A stretch of DNA of 64,000 nt. Origin: an uncultured Roseburia sp. GTDB lineage: Bacteria; Bacillota; Clostridia; Lachnospirales; Lachnospiraceae. The stretch's first letter is position 1. Each line of letters starts with the position of its first letter. Location: positions 34,916 to 98,915 of the forward strand of contig CAJTOI010000012.1 of assembly GCA_910577925.1 (NCBI GenBank), written 5' to 3'. Below, piece by piece: positions 14,120-23,440 of the stretch. The notes beneath the pieces were generated by a model. That model was not told the DNA's origin, made no database searches, and saw only the letters and a list, made by a program, of their open reading frames with translations. The position numbers and the translations under genes are program-made.

Positions 14120-16120
14120 TTAATAATTTTTTTCCTGAATCTCAAAATAGCTTTGCGGATGATTGCAGGTCGGGCAGACTTCGGGCGCTTCTGTCCCGAC
14201 GACGATATGCCCGCAGTTGCGGCACTCCCATACTTTGACCTCACTCTTTTCAAATACCGCCGCGGTTTCTACATTTTTCAGCAGCGCACGGTATCTCTCC
14301 TCGTGGTGTTTCTCGATTGCGCCCACAAGCCGGAATTTGGCCGCGAGGTCAGGGAAGCCCTCCTCCTCTGCCGTTTTGGCAAAATTCTCATACATGTCCG
14401 TCCACTCGAAATTTTCGCCGTCTGCGGCTGCGGCAAGATTTTCTTTTGTATCGCCGATTCCGCTTAATTCCTTAAACCACATCTTTGCATGCTCTTTTTC
14501 GTTTTCCGCCGTTTTCAAAAACAGCCCTGCGATCTGTTCGTACCCTTCTTTTTTTGCTACCGAGGCAAAGTAGGTATACTTATTCCGCGCCTGTGATTCG
14601 CCCGCGAATGCTGCCTCAAGATTTTTTTCTGTCTGTGTCCCTGCATACTTTGTCGTTCCCATAATTTTTTCCTCTTTTCTGATATTGATAGTTAATGGCG
14701 CATCCCCGGCATGTTCAATCGCCGTATGTTCCGATATTTCCCGGTTGACCGTGCACAGGTCGGAAAGAGACAGACCGTGAATGTCTGTATTTCCGGTGAT
14801 TCTTGCGAAAGTCTTTAACTCCGCCGCGGAACAGGTCAGATAATTCTCCACCCGCTTTGCGGCTGCGTCGATATGTAAGCGCTCGCGCAGTTTTTCGTCC
14901 TGTGTAGCCACGCCCACCGGGCACATTCCGGTACCGCAGATACGGTATTGCTGACAGGCTGCCGCCACCATCGCGGCAGAGGCAACTGCCACGGCATCGG
15001 CTCCGAGTGCAAGCGCTTTGGCAAAATCGGAAGATACCCTGAGTCCGCCTGTGACAACCAGATCGATATCCGAGCCGACCGCATCCAGATAGTTTCTTGC
15101 ACGGCAGAGCGCATAGATTGTGGGGACGCTGGTGGAATCCCTGATAATCGCAGGTGAGGCTCCGGTTGCCCCGCCCCGTCCGTCTATCGTGATGAAATCA
15201 GGCCCGGCACTGACGCAGAACTCCAAATCCCGCTCAATATGTCCGGCAGCGATTTTAATGCCGATCGGTCGTCCCTCGCTGCGCAGACGCAGTTCGTCTA
15301 CCAGCTTCCGCAAATCGTCCGCACCGTTGATGCCGGGAAATCGGGACGGGCTGATGACGTCCTTCCCAAGCGGTTTGCTGCGGATGGCCGCAATTTCCGG
15401 AGTCACCTTGCCGCCCGGCAGATGCCCGCCCATACCCGGCTTTGTCCCCTGGCCGATTTTGATCTCAATGGCGTCGGAGGTCTTCAGATTCTCGTCTGTG
15501 ACACTGTACCGGTTCGGTACATATTCAAAAATATACTTATACGCAGCTTCTTTCTCTTCCGGAAGAATACCGCCCTCACCGCTGCACATTGCGGTACCGG
15601 CCGCCGCGCTTCCCTTTGCCATTGCAATTTTTGTTTCTCTGGAAAGCGCGCCGAAGGACATATGCGAAATATAGACCGGCATATCAAGGATCATAGGCTT
15701 TTTTGCGTGTTTTCCGATAACGGTTTTCAGAGACACATCCGCGTGTTCGTCCAGAGGCATCGGATTTAATTGTGCTCCAAGCACAAGGATATCATCCCAG
15801 TCGGGCATTTCCATCTGTGTGCCCATCGCCTCAATGACAGGTTTTCCGGTGACTGCCATCTCATGAATTTCTTTCATATAGCGGTAAGAACCGTCCGTTT
15901 TTCGCGTTTCCGTCGGATAATTCAGATCAAGCGCTTCGGTGTTTACGGGAGAAGGCGCCTTTTCGGATTCATGTAAACCGGCCGGTCCTGCAAGGGGTTC
16001 TGCCGCTTCGAACTTTTCCGGCGGCTGCTTGCAGACCGGGCATTCCGTCAATTCGGAAAATGGTCTGCCTTCTTTTTCTTCGTCGTACACATACCCGCAG
16101 ATCGTGCATTTGTACACCAT
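14120..16120 (-). CDS. rubredoxin / glutamate synthase-domain / rubrerythrin fusion
   Basis: One 666-residue frame joins three modules. Residues 1-37 are rubredoxin (C5, C8, C27, C30). Residues about 60-470 are the FMN/Fe-S domain of the glutamate synthase large subunit (GTKPGMGGHLPGGKV; cluster cysteines in CGTGMCPVGVATQ). Residues 487-666 are a complete 180-residue rubrerythrin (EKNLEAAFAGESQARNKYT, ENEKEHAKMWFKEL, C-terminal CRNCGH and CPTCNH). An internal ATG at 14662, with AGAGG 8 nt upstream, is where a separate rubrerythrin would start, but no stop precedes it. Free rubrerythrin may also be made from that site. The gene follows perR by 15 bp, placing it in peroxide defence. GltS-like modules with rubredoxin are known; the third fusion looks unusual. 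Confidence 0.88.
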   Translation of the reverse strand: MVYKCTICGYVYDEEKEGRPFSELTECPVCKQPPEKFEAAEPLAGPAGLHESEKAPSPVNTEALDLNYPTETRKTDGSYRYMKEIHEMAVTGKPVIEAMGTQMEMPDWDDILVLGAQLNPMPLDEHADVSLKTVIGKHAKKPMILDMPVYISHMSFGALSRETKIAMAKGSAAAGTAMCSGEGGILPEEKEAAYKYIFEYVPNRYSVTDENLKTSDAIEIKIGQGTKPGMGGHLPGGKVTPEIAAIRSKPLGKDVISPSRFPGINGADDLRKLVDELRLRSEGRPIGIKIAAGHIERDLEFCVSAGPDFITIDGRGGATGASPAIIRDSTSVPTIYALCRARNYLDAVGSDIDLVVTGGLRVSSDFAKALALGADAVAVASAAMVAAACQQYRICGTGMCPVGVATQDEKLRERLHIDAAAKRVENYLTCSAAELKTFARITGNTDIHGLSLSDLCTVNREISEHTAIEHAGDAPLTINIRKEEKIMGTTKYAGTQTEKNLEAAFAGESQARNKYTYFASVAKKEGYEQIAGLFLKTAENEKEHAKMWFKELSGIGDTKENLAAAADGENFEWTDMYENFAKTAEEEGFPDLAAKFRLVGAIEKHHEERYRALLKNVETAAVFEKSEVKVWECRNCGHIVVGTEAPEVCPTCNHPQSYFEIQEKNY

Positions 16121-16135
16121 TGTAAATCCCTCCTT

Positions 16136-16498
16136 TTATTGGCTGTCCCTGCATTTGGGGCAGAGATAAAATACTTTTAAGTCATAAGAGATAATTCCGT
16201 CCCCGAGCTGTCTTTCCAGATCGTCCGTCAGATCGTTTAAGCTGATGTCGGATAATGAGCCGCATTTTTTGCAGACAAGGTGATCGTGCTTTTGGATTTT
16301 GTCATAGCGGTCAGGGGAGCCTTCTACGGACAGCCTCCGTATCAGGCCGTCTCTGCACAGGGCATTCAGATTGTTGTATACGGTTGCCTGAACAACCTTG
16401 GGCTCCGTGTTCTTCAGCTCTAAAAAAATCTGTTCGGCTGTCATATGTCCGTCTGACTGATCGATTAGTTCAGATATCAGCCGTGCATATCGGGTCAT
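16136..16498 (-). CDS. perR: Fur-family peroxide regulator, PerR-type
   Basis: The 120-residue protein has the Fur winged helix (MTAEQIFLELKN, VVQATVYNNLNALCRDGLI), the HDHLVCKKCGS metal/zinc segment and the C-terminal CPKC pair for structural zinc. PerR senses peroxide by metal-catalysed His oxidation. The assignment over Fur or Zur rests on the direct linkage to rubredoxin/rubrerythrin and the upstream palindrome. It starts at ATG 16498 and is followed after 15 bp by the rubrerythrin fusion gene. Confidence 0.85.
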   Translation of the reverse strand: MTRYARLISELIDQSDGHMTAEQIFLELKNTEPKVVQATVYNNLNALCRDGLIRRLSVEGSPDRYDKIQKHDHLVCKKCGSLSDISLNDLTDDLERQLGDGIISYDLKVFYLCPKCRDSQ

Positions 16499-16517
16499 CT
16501 CACCACCGCCTTATATT

Positions 16518-16560
16518 TTAGAATTATTCTAATTATAACATTTCTTCACATTTTTGTCGA
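16518..16560 (-). promoter_or_regulatory. perR promoter with PerR-box palindrome
   Basis: On the minus strand TCGACA (16555-16560), a 17-bp spacer and TATAAT (16532-16537) form a promoter. Directly after the -10 is a perfect 7-1-7 palindrome TTAGAAT-T-ATTCTAA (16518-16532), close to the known PerR box TTATAATnATTATAA. Its position suggests autoregulation of perR and the rubrerythrin gene. Confidence 0.75.
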
Positions 16561-16591
16561 GTGTTATGACGTAAAAAAACAAAATCCGGGA

Positions 16592-16707
16592 ACAGTTTGA
16601 CCCGCAGCTTTTGTGGCAGGCTATGTTTCGCGAAGTGCATTCCGTTCCCGTGGAACAAAAGCTGTTCGCGAAACATAGCCTGCTGTAAAAGCTGCAGGCC
16701 AAACCGT
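16592..16707. repeat. 43-bp inverted repeat with 30-nt loop
   Basis: The left arm 16592-16634 and right arm 16665-16707 are complementary over 43 positions with about six mismatches; the inner 20 bp (from GCAGGCTATG to TCGCGAA) are perfect. The 30-nt loop holds its own GTTCC/GGAAC hairpin. No gene lies inside. It occupies most of the gap between divergent perR and the MBL gene. Confidence 0.8.
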
Positions 16708-16812
16708 AACAATAAAAAAGCGTATTGACAAATCCGAAGCTTTTCTTTAGCCTGACAAGTGGAACGATAAAAACAGCTGCGTCTGCGGACCGCAGAGCGA
16801 GGGGGAAACGCA

Positions 16813-17631
16813 ATGAAAATCAGCTTTCTGATTGACAATCTGACCGAATGGGAGCTCGCGCCGGAGTGGGGGCTTGCGGTGCATATCACATACCGGGGAA
16901 AACGGTATCTGCTCGATACGGGGGCCTCCGGAAAATTTGCCGAAAACGCCCGCGCGCTGGGGATTTCGCTGGCCGATGTGGACTGCGGGATTCTCTCTCA
17001 CGCGCATTACGATCACTCCGACGGGATGGCGGCGTTTTTTGCGGAAAATGAGCGGGCAAACTTTTACCTGCAGGCGGGGGCGGAAGAAAACTGCTACGCC
17101 GGGAAATGGATATTCCGCAAATATATCGGGATTCATAAGGGATATCTCAAAAAATATGCCGACCGGATCGTCTATGCCGACGGAAATTACGAGCTTTCGC
17201 CCGGCGTATTGCTGCTTCCGCACAGCACGCCGCATCTTGAGGAACTCGGGAAGGCGGCAAACATGTATGTGCGGAAAAATCACAGAATGTGCCCGGACTG
17301 TTTTGCGCACGAGCAGAGTCTGGTGTTTGATACGAAAGAGGGACTTGTCGTGTGCAGCAGCTGTTCCCACGGCGGGGCGGACAATATCATAAAAGAGGCG
17401 GCGGCCGCCTGCCTGGATAAGAAAATATATGCGCTGATTGGCGGATTTCATCTGTTTGCATCCCCGGAGGCGCAGGTCCGGTCACTGGCGGGACGCATAA
17501 GGGAGACGGGAATCAGGCGGATTTACACCGGGCATTGCACCGGAAAGCGCGCGGCAGCCATCCTGCGGGAGGAGCTGGGGGATGCGGTGACGCAGATTTA
17601 TACGGGACTCGAGATTGAAGTTGCAGAATAG
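16813..17631 (+). CDS. MBL-fold metallohydrolase
   Basis: The 272-residue metallo-beta-lactamase fold protein has the metal motif SHAHYDHSDG (near residues 61-70) and a later GGFHLF and TGHCTG carrying further metal ligands. This layout matches the group annotated as 7,8-dihydropterin-6-yl-methyl-aminobenzene-phosphate synthase-like. The actual substrate is unknown. It stands alone between the inverted repeat and the tig promoter. ATG 16813 follows GAGGGGG. Confidence 0.85.
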   Translation: MKISFLIDNLTEWELAPEWGLAVHITYRGKRYLLDTGASGKFAENARALGISLADVDCGILSHAHYDHSDGMAAFFAENERANFYLQAGAEENCYAGKWIFRKYIGIHKGYLKKYADRIVYADGNYELSPGVLLLPHSTPHLEELGKAANMYVRKNHRMCPDCFAHEQSLVFDTKEGLVVCSSCSHGGADNIIKEAAAACLDKKIYALIGGFHLFASPEAQVRSLAGRIRETGIRRIYTGHCTGKRAAAILREELGDAVTQIYTGLEIEVAE

Positions 17632-17661
17632 CAAAAAGGACTGGTATTTTCTTATATGATG

Positions 17662-17670
17662 TGCTATAAT
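17662..17670 (+). promoter_or_regulatory. extended -10 promoter of tig
   Basis: TGC-TATAAT (TATAAT at 17665-17670) forms an extended -10 element with no good -35. It lies about 100 bp before tig. Confidence 0.6.
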
Positions 17671-17771
17671 GCTAAAATGACTGTGATAGTCGAAGTATGC
17701 CCTTTTTTCCGGGGGAAAAGCAGAGAATAAATGTACATGGATGATATATATTAAGGAGGAAATAGTCAAAG

Positions 17772-19106
17772 ATGAGTGTACAGGTAGAAAATTTAGAGAA
17801 AAACATGGCGAAGCTTACCATCGAAGTGGATGCGGCGGAGGTAGAGAAAGCGATTCAGGCGGCCTACATGAAAGAGAAAAAGAGCATCAGTGTTCCGGGG
17901 TTCCGCAAGGGAAAAGTTCCGAGACAGATGATCGAGAAAATGTACGGAGCCGGCATTTTCTACGAGGAGGCGGTAAATACTCTGATTCAGGAGAACTATC
18001 CGGCGGCTGCGGATGAGAGCGGTATTGACATCGTTTCGAGACCTTCGATCGAGGTGGTACAGATTGAGACCGGAAAGCCCTTTATTTTCACCGCAGAGGT
18101 TGCGGTGAAACCGGAAGTAAAGCTCGGCAAATACTTAGGCGTTCAGGTGACGAAGGTCGATACGGAAGTGACCGATGAGGAAGTGGATGCCGCGCTTGAG
18201 AAAGAGCGCGGCAATAATGCGCGGACCGTTTCCGTGACCGACAGGCCGGTGGCGGTGGGAGATACCGCAGTCATTGATTTTGAGGGCTTTGTGGACGGCG
18301 TTGCATTTGAGGGCGGAAAGGGCGAGAATCATTCGCTTGAGATCGGTTCCCATTCCTTTATCGATACGTTTGAGGATCAGCTTGTAGGCAAAAACGTCGG
18401 GGACGAGGTAGACGTCAATGTGACGTTCCCGGAGCAGTATCAGGCGGCGGAGCTTGCCGGAAAGCCTGCGCTGTTCAAAGTAAAGATCAACGAGATCAAG
18501 ACAAAAGAGCTTCCTGCACTCGACGATGAGTTCGCGCAGGATGTGTCGGAGTTTGATACGCTTGCAGAGTACAAAGAGAGCGTAAAGAAGAATCTGGAGG
18601 AGCAGAAGGAGAACGAGGCAAAGCGGACCAAAGAGGACGAGGCTATCCAGAAGATTATCGATAAGTCCGAGATGGAGATCCCGGAGGCGATGCTTGAGAC
18701 TCAGTGTGAGAATATGGTCAATGAGTTTGCGCAGAGAATCGCGCAGAGCGGACTTTCCATGGAGCAGTACATGCAGTTCTCCGGTCTTACGGTTGACAAA
18801 TTAAAAGAGCAGGTTCGCCCGGAGGCGGAGACACGCATTAAGAGCAGCCTCGTGCTGGAGCAGATTGCGAAAGAGGAAAACATCGAAGTGACCGACGAGG
18901 AAATCGATGCGGAGGTTGAGAAGATGGCGGCAGCCTACGGGATGGAGGCCGATAAGCTGAAGGAATACATGGGCGATTCCGAGAAGGCATCCATGAAGAG
19001 AGATCTCGCCGTGACAAAGGCGGTTGACCTCATTATGGAGAATGTAAAAGAGAAAGCGAAGACAAAGAAAGATAAAGAGGCTGATGAGACGGACGCAGAG
19101 GAATAA
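17772..19106 (+). CDS. tig: trigger factor, ribosome-bound chaperone/PPIase
   Basis: The 444-residue protein has the ribosome-docking motif GFRKGKVP near residues 43-50, the FKBP-like PPIase domain (VGDTAVIDFEGFVDG ... FEDQLVGKNVGDEVDVNV, about 150-245) and the helical C-terminal arms, ending in a Lys/Glu-rich tail. Trigger factor shields nascent chains at the ribosome exit. The order tig-clpP-clpX-lon is conserved in Firmicutes, linking folding to proteolysis. Confidence 0.97.
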   Translation: MSVQVENLEKNMAKLTIEVDAAEVEKAIQAAYMKEKKSISVPGFRKGKVPRQMIEKMYGAGIFYEEAVNTLIQENYPAAADESGIDIVSRPSIEVVQIETGKPFIFTAEVAVKPEVKLGKYLGVQVTKVDTEVTDEEVDAALEKERGNNARTVSVTDRPVAVGDTAVIDFEGFVDGVAFEGGKGENHSLEIGSHSFIDTFEDQLVGKNVGDEVDVNVTFPEQYQAAELAGKPALFKVKINEIKTKELPALDDEFAQDVSEFDTLAEYKESVKKNLEEQKENEAKRTKEDEAIQKIIDKSEMEIPEAMLETQCENMVNEFAQRIAQSGLSMEQYMQFSGLTVDKLKEQVRPEAETRIKSSLVLEQIAKEENIEVTDEEIDAEVEKMAAAYGMEADKLKEYMGDSEKASMKRDLAVTKAVDLIMENVKEKAKTKKDKEADETDAEE

Positions 19107-19210
19107 AGTATCTGCTTTCGGGTAAGCAGTAAAAGCAGACTGGCTCATATGAGCCGGTTTGTTTACCTTATAGGATTCATTCAAAAAGTATGGATATGGA
19201 GGGATTTTTT

Positions 19211-19792
19211 ATGAGTTTAGTACCTTATGTCGTGGAGCAGACCAGCAGGGGGGAACGCAACTATGATATCTATTCCCGCTTATTAAAGGACAGAATTATT
19301 TTCCTCGGGGAAGAGGTCAATGAGACAACCGCAAGCCTTGTGGTAGCGCAGCTGCTCTTTTTAGAGTCTGAGGACCCGGGCAAGGATATCCAGCTGTATA
19401 TCAATTCACCGGGCGGCGTGGTGACGGCAGGTATGGCGATTTACGACACCATGCAGTATATCAAGTGCGATGTATCCACCATCTGCATCGGTCTTGCGGC
19501 GAGCATGGGAGCATTTCTTCTCGCGGGCGGCACAAAGGGCAAACGCTACGCACTGCCGAACGCGGAGGTCATGATTCACCAGCCGTCCGGCGGGGCAAAG
19601 GGACAGGCGACCGAGATCCAGATTGCGGCGGAGAACATCTTAAAGACCAAGAAGAAATTAAACGAGATTCTCGCGGCAAATACCGGAAAACCGTACGACG
19701 TGGTCGCGGCCGACACCGAGCGCGATTATTATATGTCCGCGGAAGAAGCGAAAGAGTACGGCCTGATCGATGATGTGATTGTAAGAAAATAA
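19211..19792 (+). CDS. clpP: ATP-dependent Clp protease proteolytic subunit
   Basis: The 193-residue serine peptidase has the catalytic triad Ser98 (GLAASMGAF), His123 (MIHQPSGG) and Asp172 (TERDYYMS). It forms the tetradecameric chamber served by ClpX, encoded next. ATG 19211 follows GGAGGG; the ATG 21 bp upstream overlaps the ribosome site and is rejected. The gap of about 100 bp after tig holds no clear promoter. Confidence 0.97.
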   Translation: MSLVPYVVEQTSRGERNYDIYSRLLKDRIIFLGEEVNETTASLVVAQLLFLESEDPGKDIQLYINSPGGVVTAGMAIYDTMQYIKCDVSTICIGLAASMGAFLLAGGTKGKRYALPNAEVMIHQPSGGAKGQATEIQIAAENILKTKKKLNEILAANTGKPYDVVAADTERDYYMSAEEAKEYGLIDDVIVRK

Positions 19793-19812
19793 AGCATGGA
19801 GAATAAAAAAAG

Positions 19813-21078
19813 ATGGCAGGAAGAAATGACGATAGAATCCGCTGCTCCTTCTGCGGGAAACCGCAGGAGCAGGTGCGCAAGCTGATTGCAGGACCCGTGG
19901 GCAGCGATGTATATATCTGCGACAACTGCATTGATATCTGCGCGGAGATTATAGAGGAGGAACTCGAGGAAGAAGAGTCTGCCGGGGGACGCGAGGAACT
20001 CGAGCAGATTAACCTTTTAAAGCCGGAGGAGCTCAAGGCGTTTCTGGATGAGTATGTGATCGGGCAGGATCAGGCAAAGAAGGTACTGTCCGTTGCGGTC
20101 TACAACCACTACAAGCGGATTATGGCGGGGGGAGACCTGGGGATCGAGCTGCAGAAGAGCAATATCCTGATGCTGGGGCCGACCGGGTCGGGAAAGACAC
20201 TGCTGGCGCAGACGCTTGCACGGATTCTGAACGTACCTTTTGCGATTGCGGACGCGACGACGCTGACGGAAGCCGGCTACGTGGGGGAGGATGTGGAAAA
20301 TATCCTTCTGAAAATTATTCAGGCCGCGGATTACAATATTGAGCGCGCGCAGCACGGGATCATCTATATTGACGAGATCGACAAGATTTCCAAGAAATCC
20401 GAGAATGTCTCCATCACGCGGGACGTTTCCGGCGAGGGCGTGCAGCAGGCGCTGTTAAAGATTCTCGAGGGAACCGTCGCGTCCGTGCCGCCTCAGGGCG
20501 GAAGAAAGCATCCGCAGCAGGAGCTGATACAGATAGACACCACGAATATTCTGTTTATCTGCGGCGGAGCGTTTGACGGACTCGAGAAGATTATCGAGAC
20601 GCGTCTGGACCAGAAGGCGATCGGTTTTAACGCGGACATTAAGTCGAAGAATGAATACAATATCGGCGATGTGCTGCGCCATGTGCTGCCGCAGGATTTT
20701 GTGAAGTTCGGACTTATCCCCGAGTTTATCGGGCGTGTGCCGGTGACGGTATCGCTTGATATGCTGGACAGAGGGGCGCTGATACGCATTTTAAAAGAGC
20801 CGAAAAACGCGCTGACCAAACAGTACCAGAAGCTGTTTGAGCTGGACGGCGTGTCGCTCGAATTTGATGCGGATGCGCTGGACGCGATTGCGGACAAAGC
20901 CCTGGAGCGAAAGACCGGAGCCCGCGGACTCCGCGCCATCATGGAGGCGGTGACGCTTGACATGATGTACCGGATTCCGTCGGATGAGAGCATTGCCAGA
21001 TGCCAGGTGACAAAAGCGCTGGTGGAGGATACGCTGGCAATCGAAGGACAGAAACTTATGAAGATCGAGGAAAAATAG
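19813..21078 (+). CDS. clpX: ATP-dependent protease ATPase subunit ClpX
   Basis: The 421-residue AAA+ unfoldase has the N-terminal zinc-binding domain (C11, C14, C36, C39), Walker A GPTGSGKT (122-129), Walker B IIYIDEID near 183 and the pore and ClpP-docking IGF-type loop region (the segment QKAIGFN near 270). It recognises and unfolds substrates for ClpP. It starts 20 bp after clpP and ends 9 bp before lon, so the three are co-transcribed. Confidence 0.97.
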   Translation: MAGRNDDRIRCSFCGKPQEQVRKLIAGPVGSDVYICDNCIDICAEIIEEELEEEESAGGREELEQINLLKPEELKAFLDEYVIGQDQAKKVLSVAVYNHYKRIMAGGDLGIELQKSNILMLGPTGSGKTLLAQTLARILNVPFAIADATTLTEAGYVGEDVENILLKIIQAADYNIERAQHGIIYIDEIDKISKKSENVSITRDVSGEGVQQALLKILEGTVASVPPQGGRKHPQQELIQIDTTNILFICGGAFDGLEKIIETRLDQKAIGFNADIKSKNEYNIGDVLRHVLPQDFVKFGLIPEFIGRVPVTVSLDMLDRGALIRILKEPKNALTKQYQKLFELDGVSLEFDADALDAIADKALERKTGARGLRAIMEAVTLDMMYRIPSDESIARCQVTKALVEDTLAIEGQKLMKIEEK

Positions 21079-21087
21079 AGGCAGAGA

Positions 21088-23406
21088 TTGGATACATTAG
21101 TTGTGAGGATACCTGCGGTGGCACTCCGCGGAATGGTGATTCTGCCGGGGATGATCGCCCATTTTGACATCAGCAGGGACAAATCCGTCAAGGCGGTGGA
21201 GCGCTGTATGATGGAGTCGCAGAAGATTTTCCTTGTGACACAGAAGAATGTGGAGCAGGAAAACCCGGGTGTGGAGGATTTGTACCGGGTCGGTGTGATT
21301 GCGGAAGTCAAGCAGGTGATAAAGCTACAGAATAACATTATACGGATATTGGTCGAGGGACAGGAGCGGGCGGAGCTGGAAGCGTTTCCGGAGACGGAAG
21401 AATACCTTCTCGCGGAACTCATCCGTTTTGACGAGCAGGCGGAGGAGCTTCCCGATGAGGTAAAAGCGGCGATGATACGCAGCATTCAGGAGACCTACAG
21501 CCGCTATCAGACGGTCAATCCCCGGGCCGGGAAGGAATTGCTGCGCCAGATCGGCGCCATCACGGAATTAGACAAGCTGATGGATCAGATTGCGAACAGT
21601 ATTCCCGTGGCCTTTGAGGAAAAGCAGAAGATTTTGGAGGCGATTTCTCTGACAGAGCGCTATGAGGTGCTGATGGCGCTGCTTTTAAGGGAGATTGAGA
21701 TCACCGCCATCAAGAATGAGTTTCAGGCCAAGGTCAAAGAGCGTGTGGACCGCAACCAGCGGGAATATATTCTGCGGGAGCAGATGAAGCTGATCCGGGA
21801 GGAACTCGGGGAGGACAATACGGAATCCGATGCCGACACCTACACGGCCGCGCTGAAAAAGCTCAAAGCCGACAAGGAGGTGCGCGACCGCATCCAAAAA
21901 GAGATTGAGCGCTTTAAGAGCATCAATGCCAACTCCTCGGAGAGCGCGGTGTCGAGAGGCTATATCGAGACGCTTTTAGAGCTTCCGTGGAACAAGGCGT
22001 CAAAGGACAACCGCGATATCAAAAATGCCGAGCGCATCTTAGACGAGGATCACTACGGGCTTAAGAAGGTCAAAGAGCGCATGCTGGAATTTCTGGCGGT
22101 GCGCAGCTTAACGGAGAAGGGCGAGAGCCCGATCATCTGTCTGGTGGGACCGCCGGGTACCGGGAAGACGAGCATTGCGCGCTCGGTGGCGCGGGCGCTC
22201 GACAAAAAGTATGTCCGCATCTGCCTCGGCGGAGTGCGGGACGAGGCGGAAATCCGCGGGCACAGGAGAACCTATGTCGGCGCGATGCCGGGGCGTATCG
22301 TAAACGGCCTGCGCAGCGCCGGGGTGAAGAATCCGCTGATGCTTCTCGACGAGATTGACAAGATGAGCAGCGATTACAGGGGTGATACCGCGTCGGCGCT
22401 GCTCGAAGTCCTCGATTCCGAGCAGAACAATAAATTCCGTGACCACTATGTCGAACTGCCGATCGACCTGTCCGAGGTGCTGTTTATCGCGACGGCAAAT
22501 TCGGTACAGGATATACCGCGCCCGCTGTTAGACCGGATGGAGCTGATTGAGGTGAGCAGCTACACCGAAAACGAGAAGCTCCACATTGCAAAAGAGCATC
22601 TTTTTGCGAAGCAGGCGGCGCGCAACGGCTTAAAAGAGGGACAGCTCTTTATCAGTGAAGGAGCGCTCGCGCATATGATACGCGGCTATACGAGGGAGGC
22701 GGGCGTGCGCGGTTTGGAGCGCAGGCTCGGAGAGATCGCGCGCAAGGCAGCCAGAGAGGTGTATGAGAATGAGCGCGCGCAGGTCCGCGTCACGGATCAG
22801 AACCTTGAGAAATATCTCGGCAAGGAGAAATACAGCGCCGACCGGAAAAACGAGACGGATGAGATCGGAATCGTCCGCGGGCTTGCATGGACAAGCGTGG
22901 GCGGCGATACGCTCGAGATCGAGGTCAATGTGATGCCGGGCAAAGGAGAATTTCAGCTGACCGGACAGCTCGGAGACGTGATGAAGGAGTCCGCGCAGGC
23001 GGGAATCAGCTATATCCGCTCCGTCAGCGAAACCTATAAAATACCAAAAGAATTTTTCCGGAAAAACGATATCCACATTCATATTCCGGAAGGTGCGGTT
23101 CCCAAAGACGGGCCGTCGGCCGGAGTCACGATGGCGGTGGCGATGCTGTCTGCGATTACCGGGACGCCCGTGCGCGCGGATATCGCGATGACAGGGGAAA
23201 TCACGCTCCGCGGGAGAGTGCTTCCGATCGGAGGTCTGAAAGAAAAGCTGCTCGCGGCGAAAAATGCGGGGATTCGAACGGTCTGTGTGCCCAAAAAGAA
23301 CGAAAAGGATGTGGCCGAGATCTCGGCCGAAATCAAAAAGGGGCTGGAGATCCTCTTTGCGGAGCAGATAGAGGAAGTGCTTGCGGCAGCATTTGTGCGG
23401 CAATAA
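21088..23406 (+). CDS. lon: ATP-dependent protease Lon
   Basis: The 772-residue LonA protease has an N-terminal substrate-binding region (from VVRIPAVALRGMVILPGM), Walker A GPPGTGKT (354-361) and the Ser-Lys catalytic dyad S677 (PKDGPSAG) and K720 (GGLKEK), 43 residues apart as in E. coli Lon. The start is TTG 21088, 10 bp after the clpX stop; no better ATG exists before the conserved N terminus. It degrades misfolded and regulatory proteins. Confidence 0.97.
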   Translation: MDTLVVRIPAVALRGMVILPGMIAHFDISRDKSVKAVERCMMESQKIFLVTQKNVEQENPGVEDLYRVGVIAEVKQVIKLQNNIIRILVEGQERAELEAFPETEEYLLAELIRFDEQAEELPDEVKAAMIRSIQETYSRYQTVNPRAGKELLRQIGAITELDKLMDQIANSIPVAFEEKQKILEAISLTERYEVLMALLLREIEITAIKNEFQAKVKERVDRNQREYILREQMKLIREELGEDNTESDADTYTAALKKLKADKEVRDRIQKEIERFKSINANSSESAVSRGYIETLLELPWNKASKDNRDIKNAERILDEDHYGLKKVKERMLEFLAVRSLTEKGESPIICLVGPPGTGKTSIARSVARALDKKYVRICLGGVRDEAEIRGHRRTYVGAMPGRIVNGLRSAGVKNPLMLLDEIDKMSSDYRGDTASALLEVLDSEQNNKFRDHYVELPIDLSEVLFIATANSVQDIPRPLLDRMELIEVSSYTENEKLHIAKEHLFAKQAARNGLKEGQLFISEGALAHMIRGYTREAGVRGLERRLGEIARKAAREVYENERAQVRVTDQNLEKYLGKEKYSADRKNETDEIGIVRGLAWTSVGGDTLEIEVNVMPGKGEFQLTGQLGDVMKESAQAGISYIRSVSETYKIPKEFFRKNDIHIHIPEGAVPKDGPSAGVTMAVAMLSAITGTPVRADIAMTGEITLRGRVLPIGGLKEKLLAAKNAGIRTVCVPKKNEKDVAEISAEIKKGLEILFAEQIEEVLAAAFVRQ

Positions 23407-23440
23407 AACGCGCATATCGCGCATGAGGAAGGAAACATAC

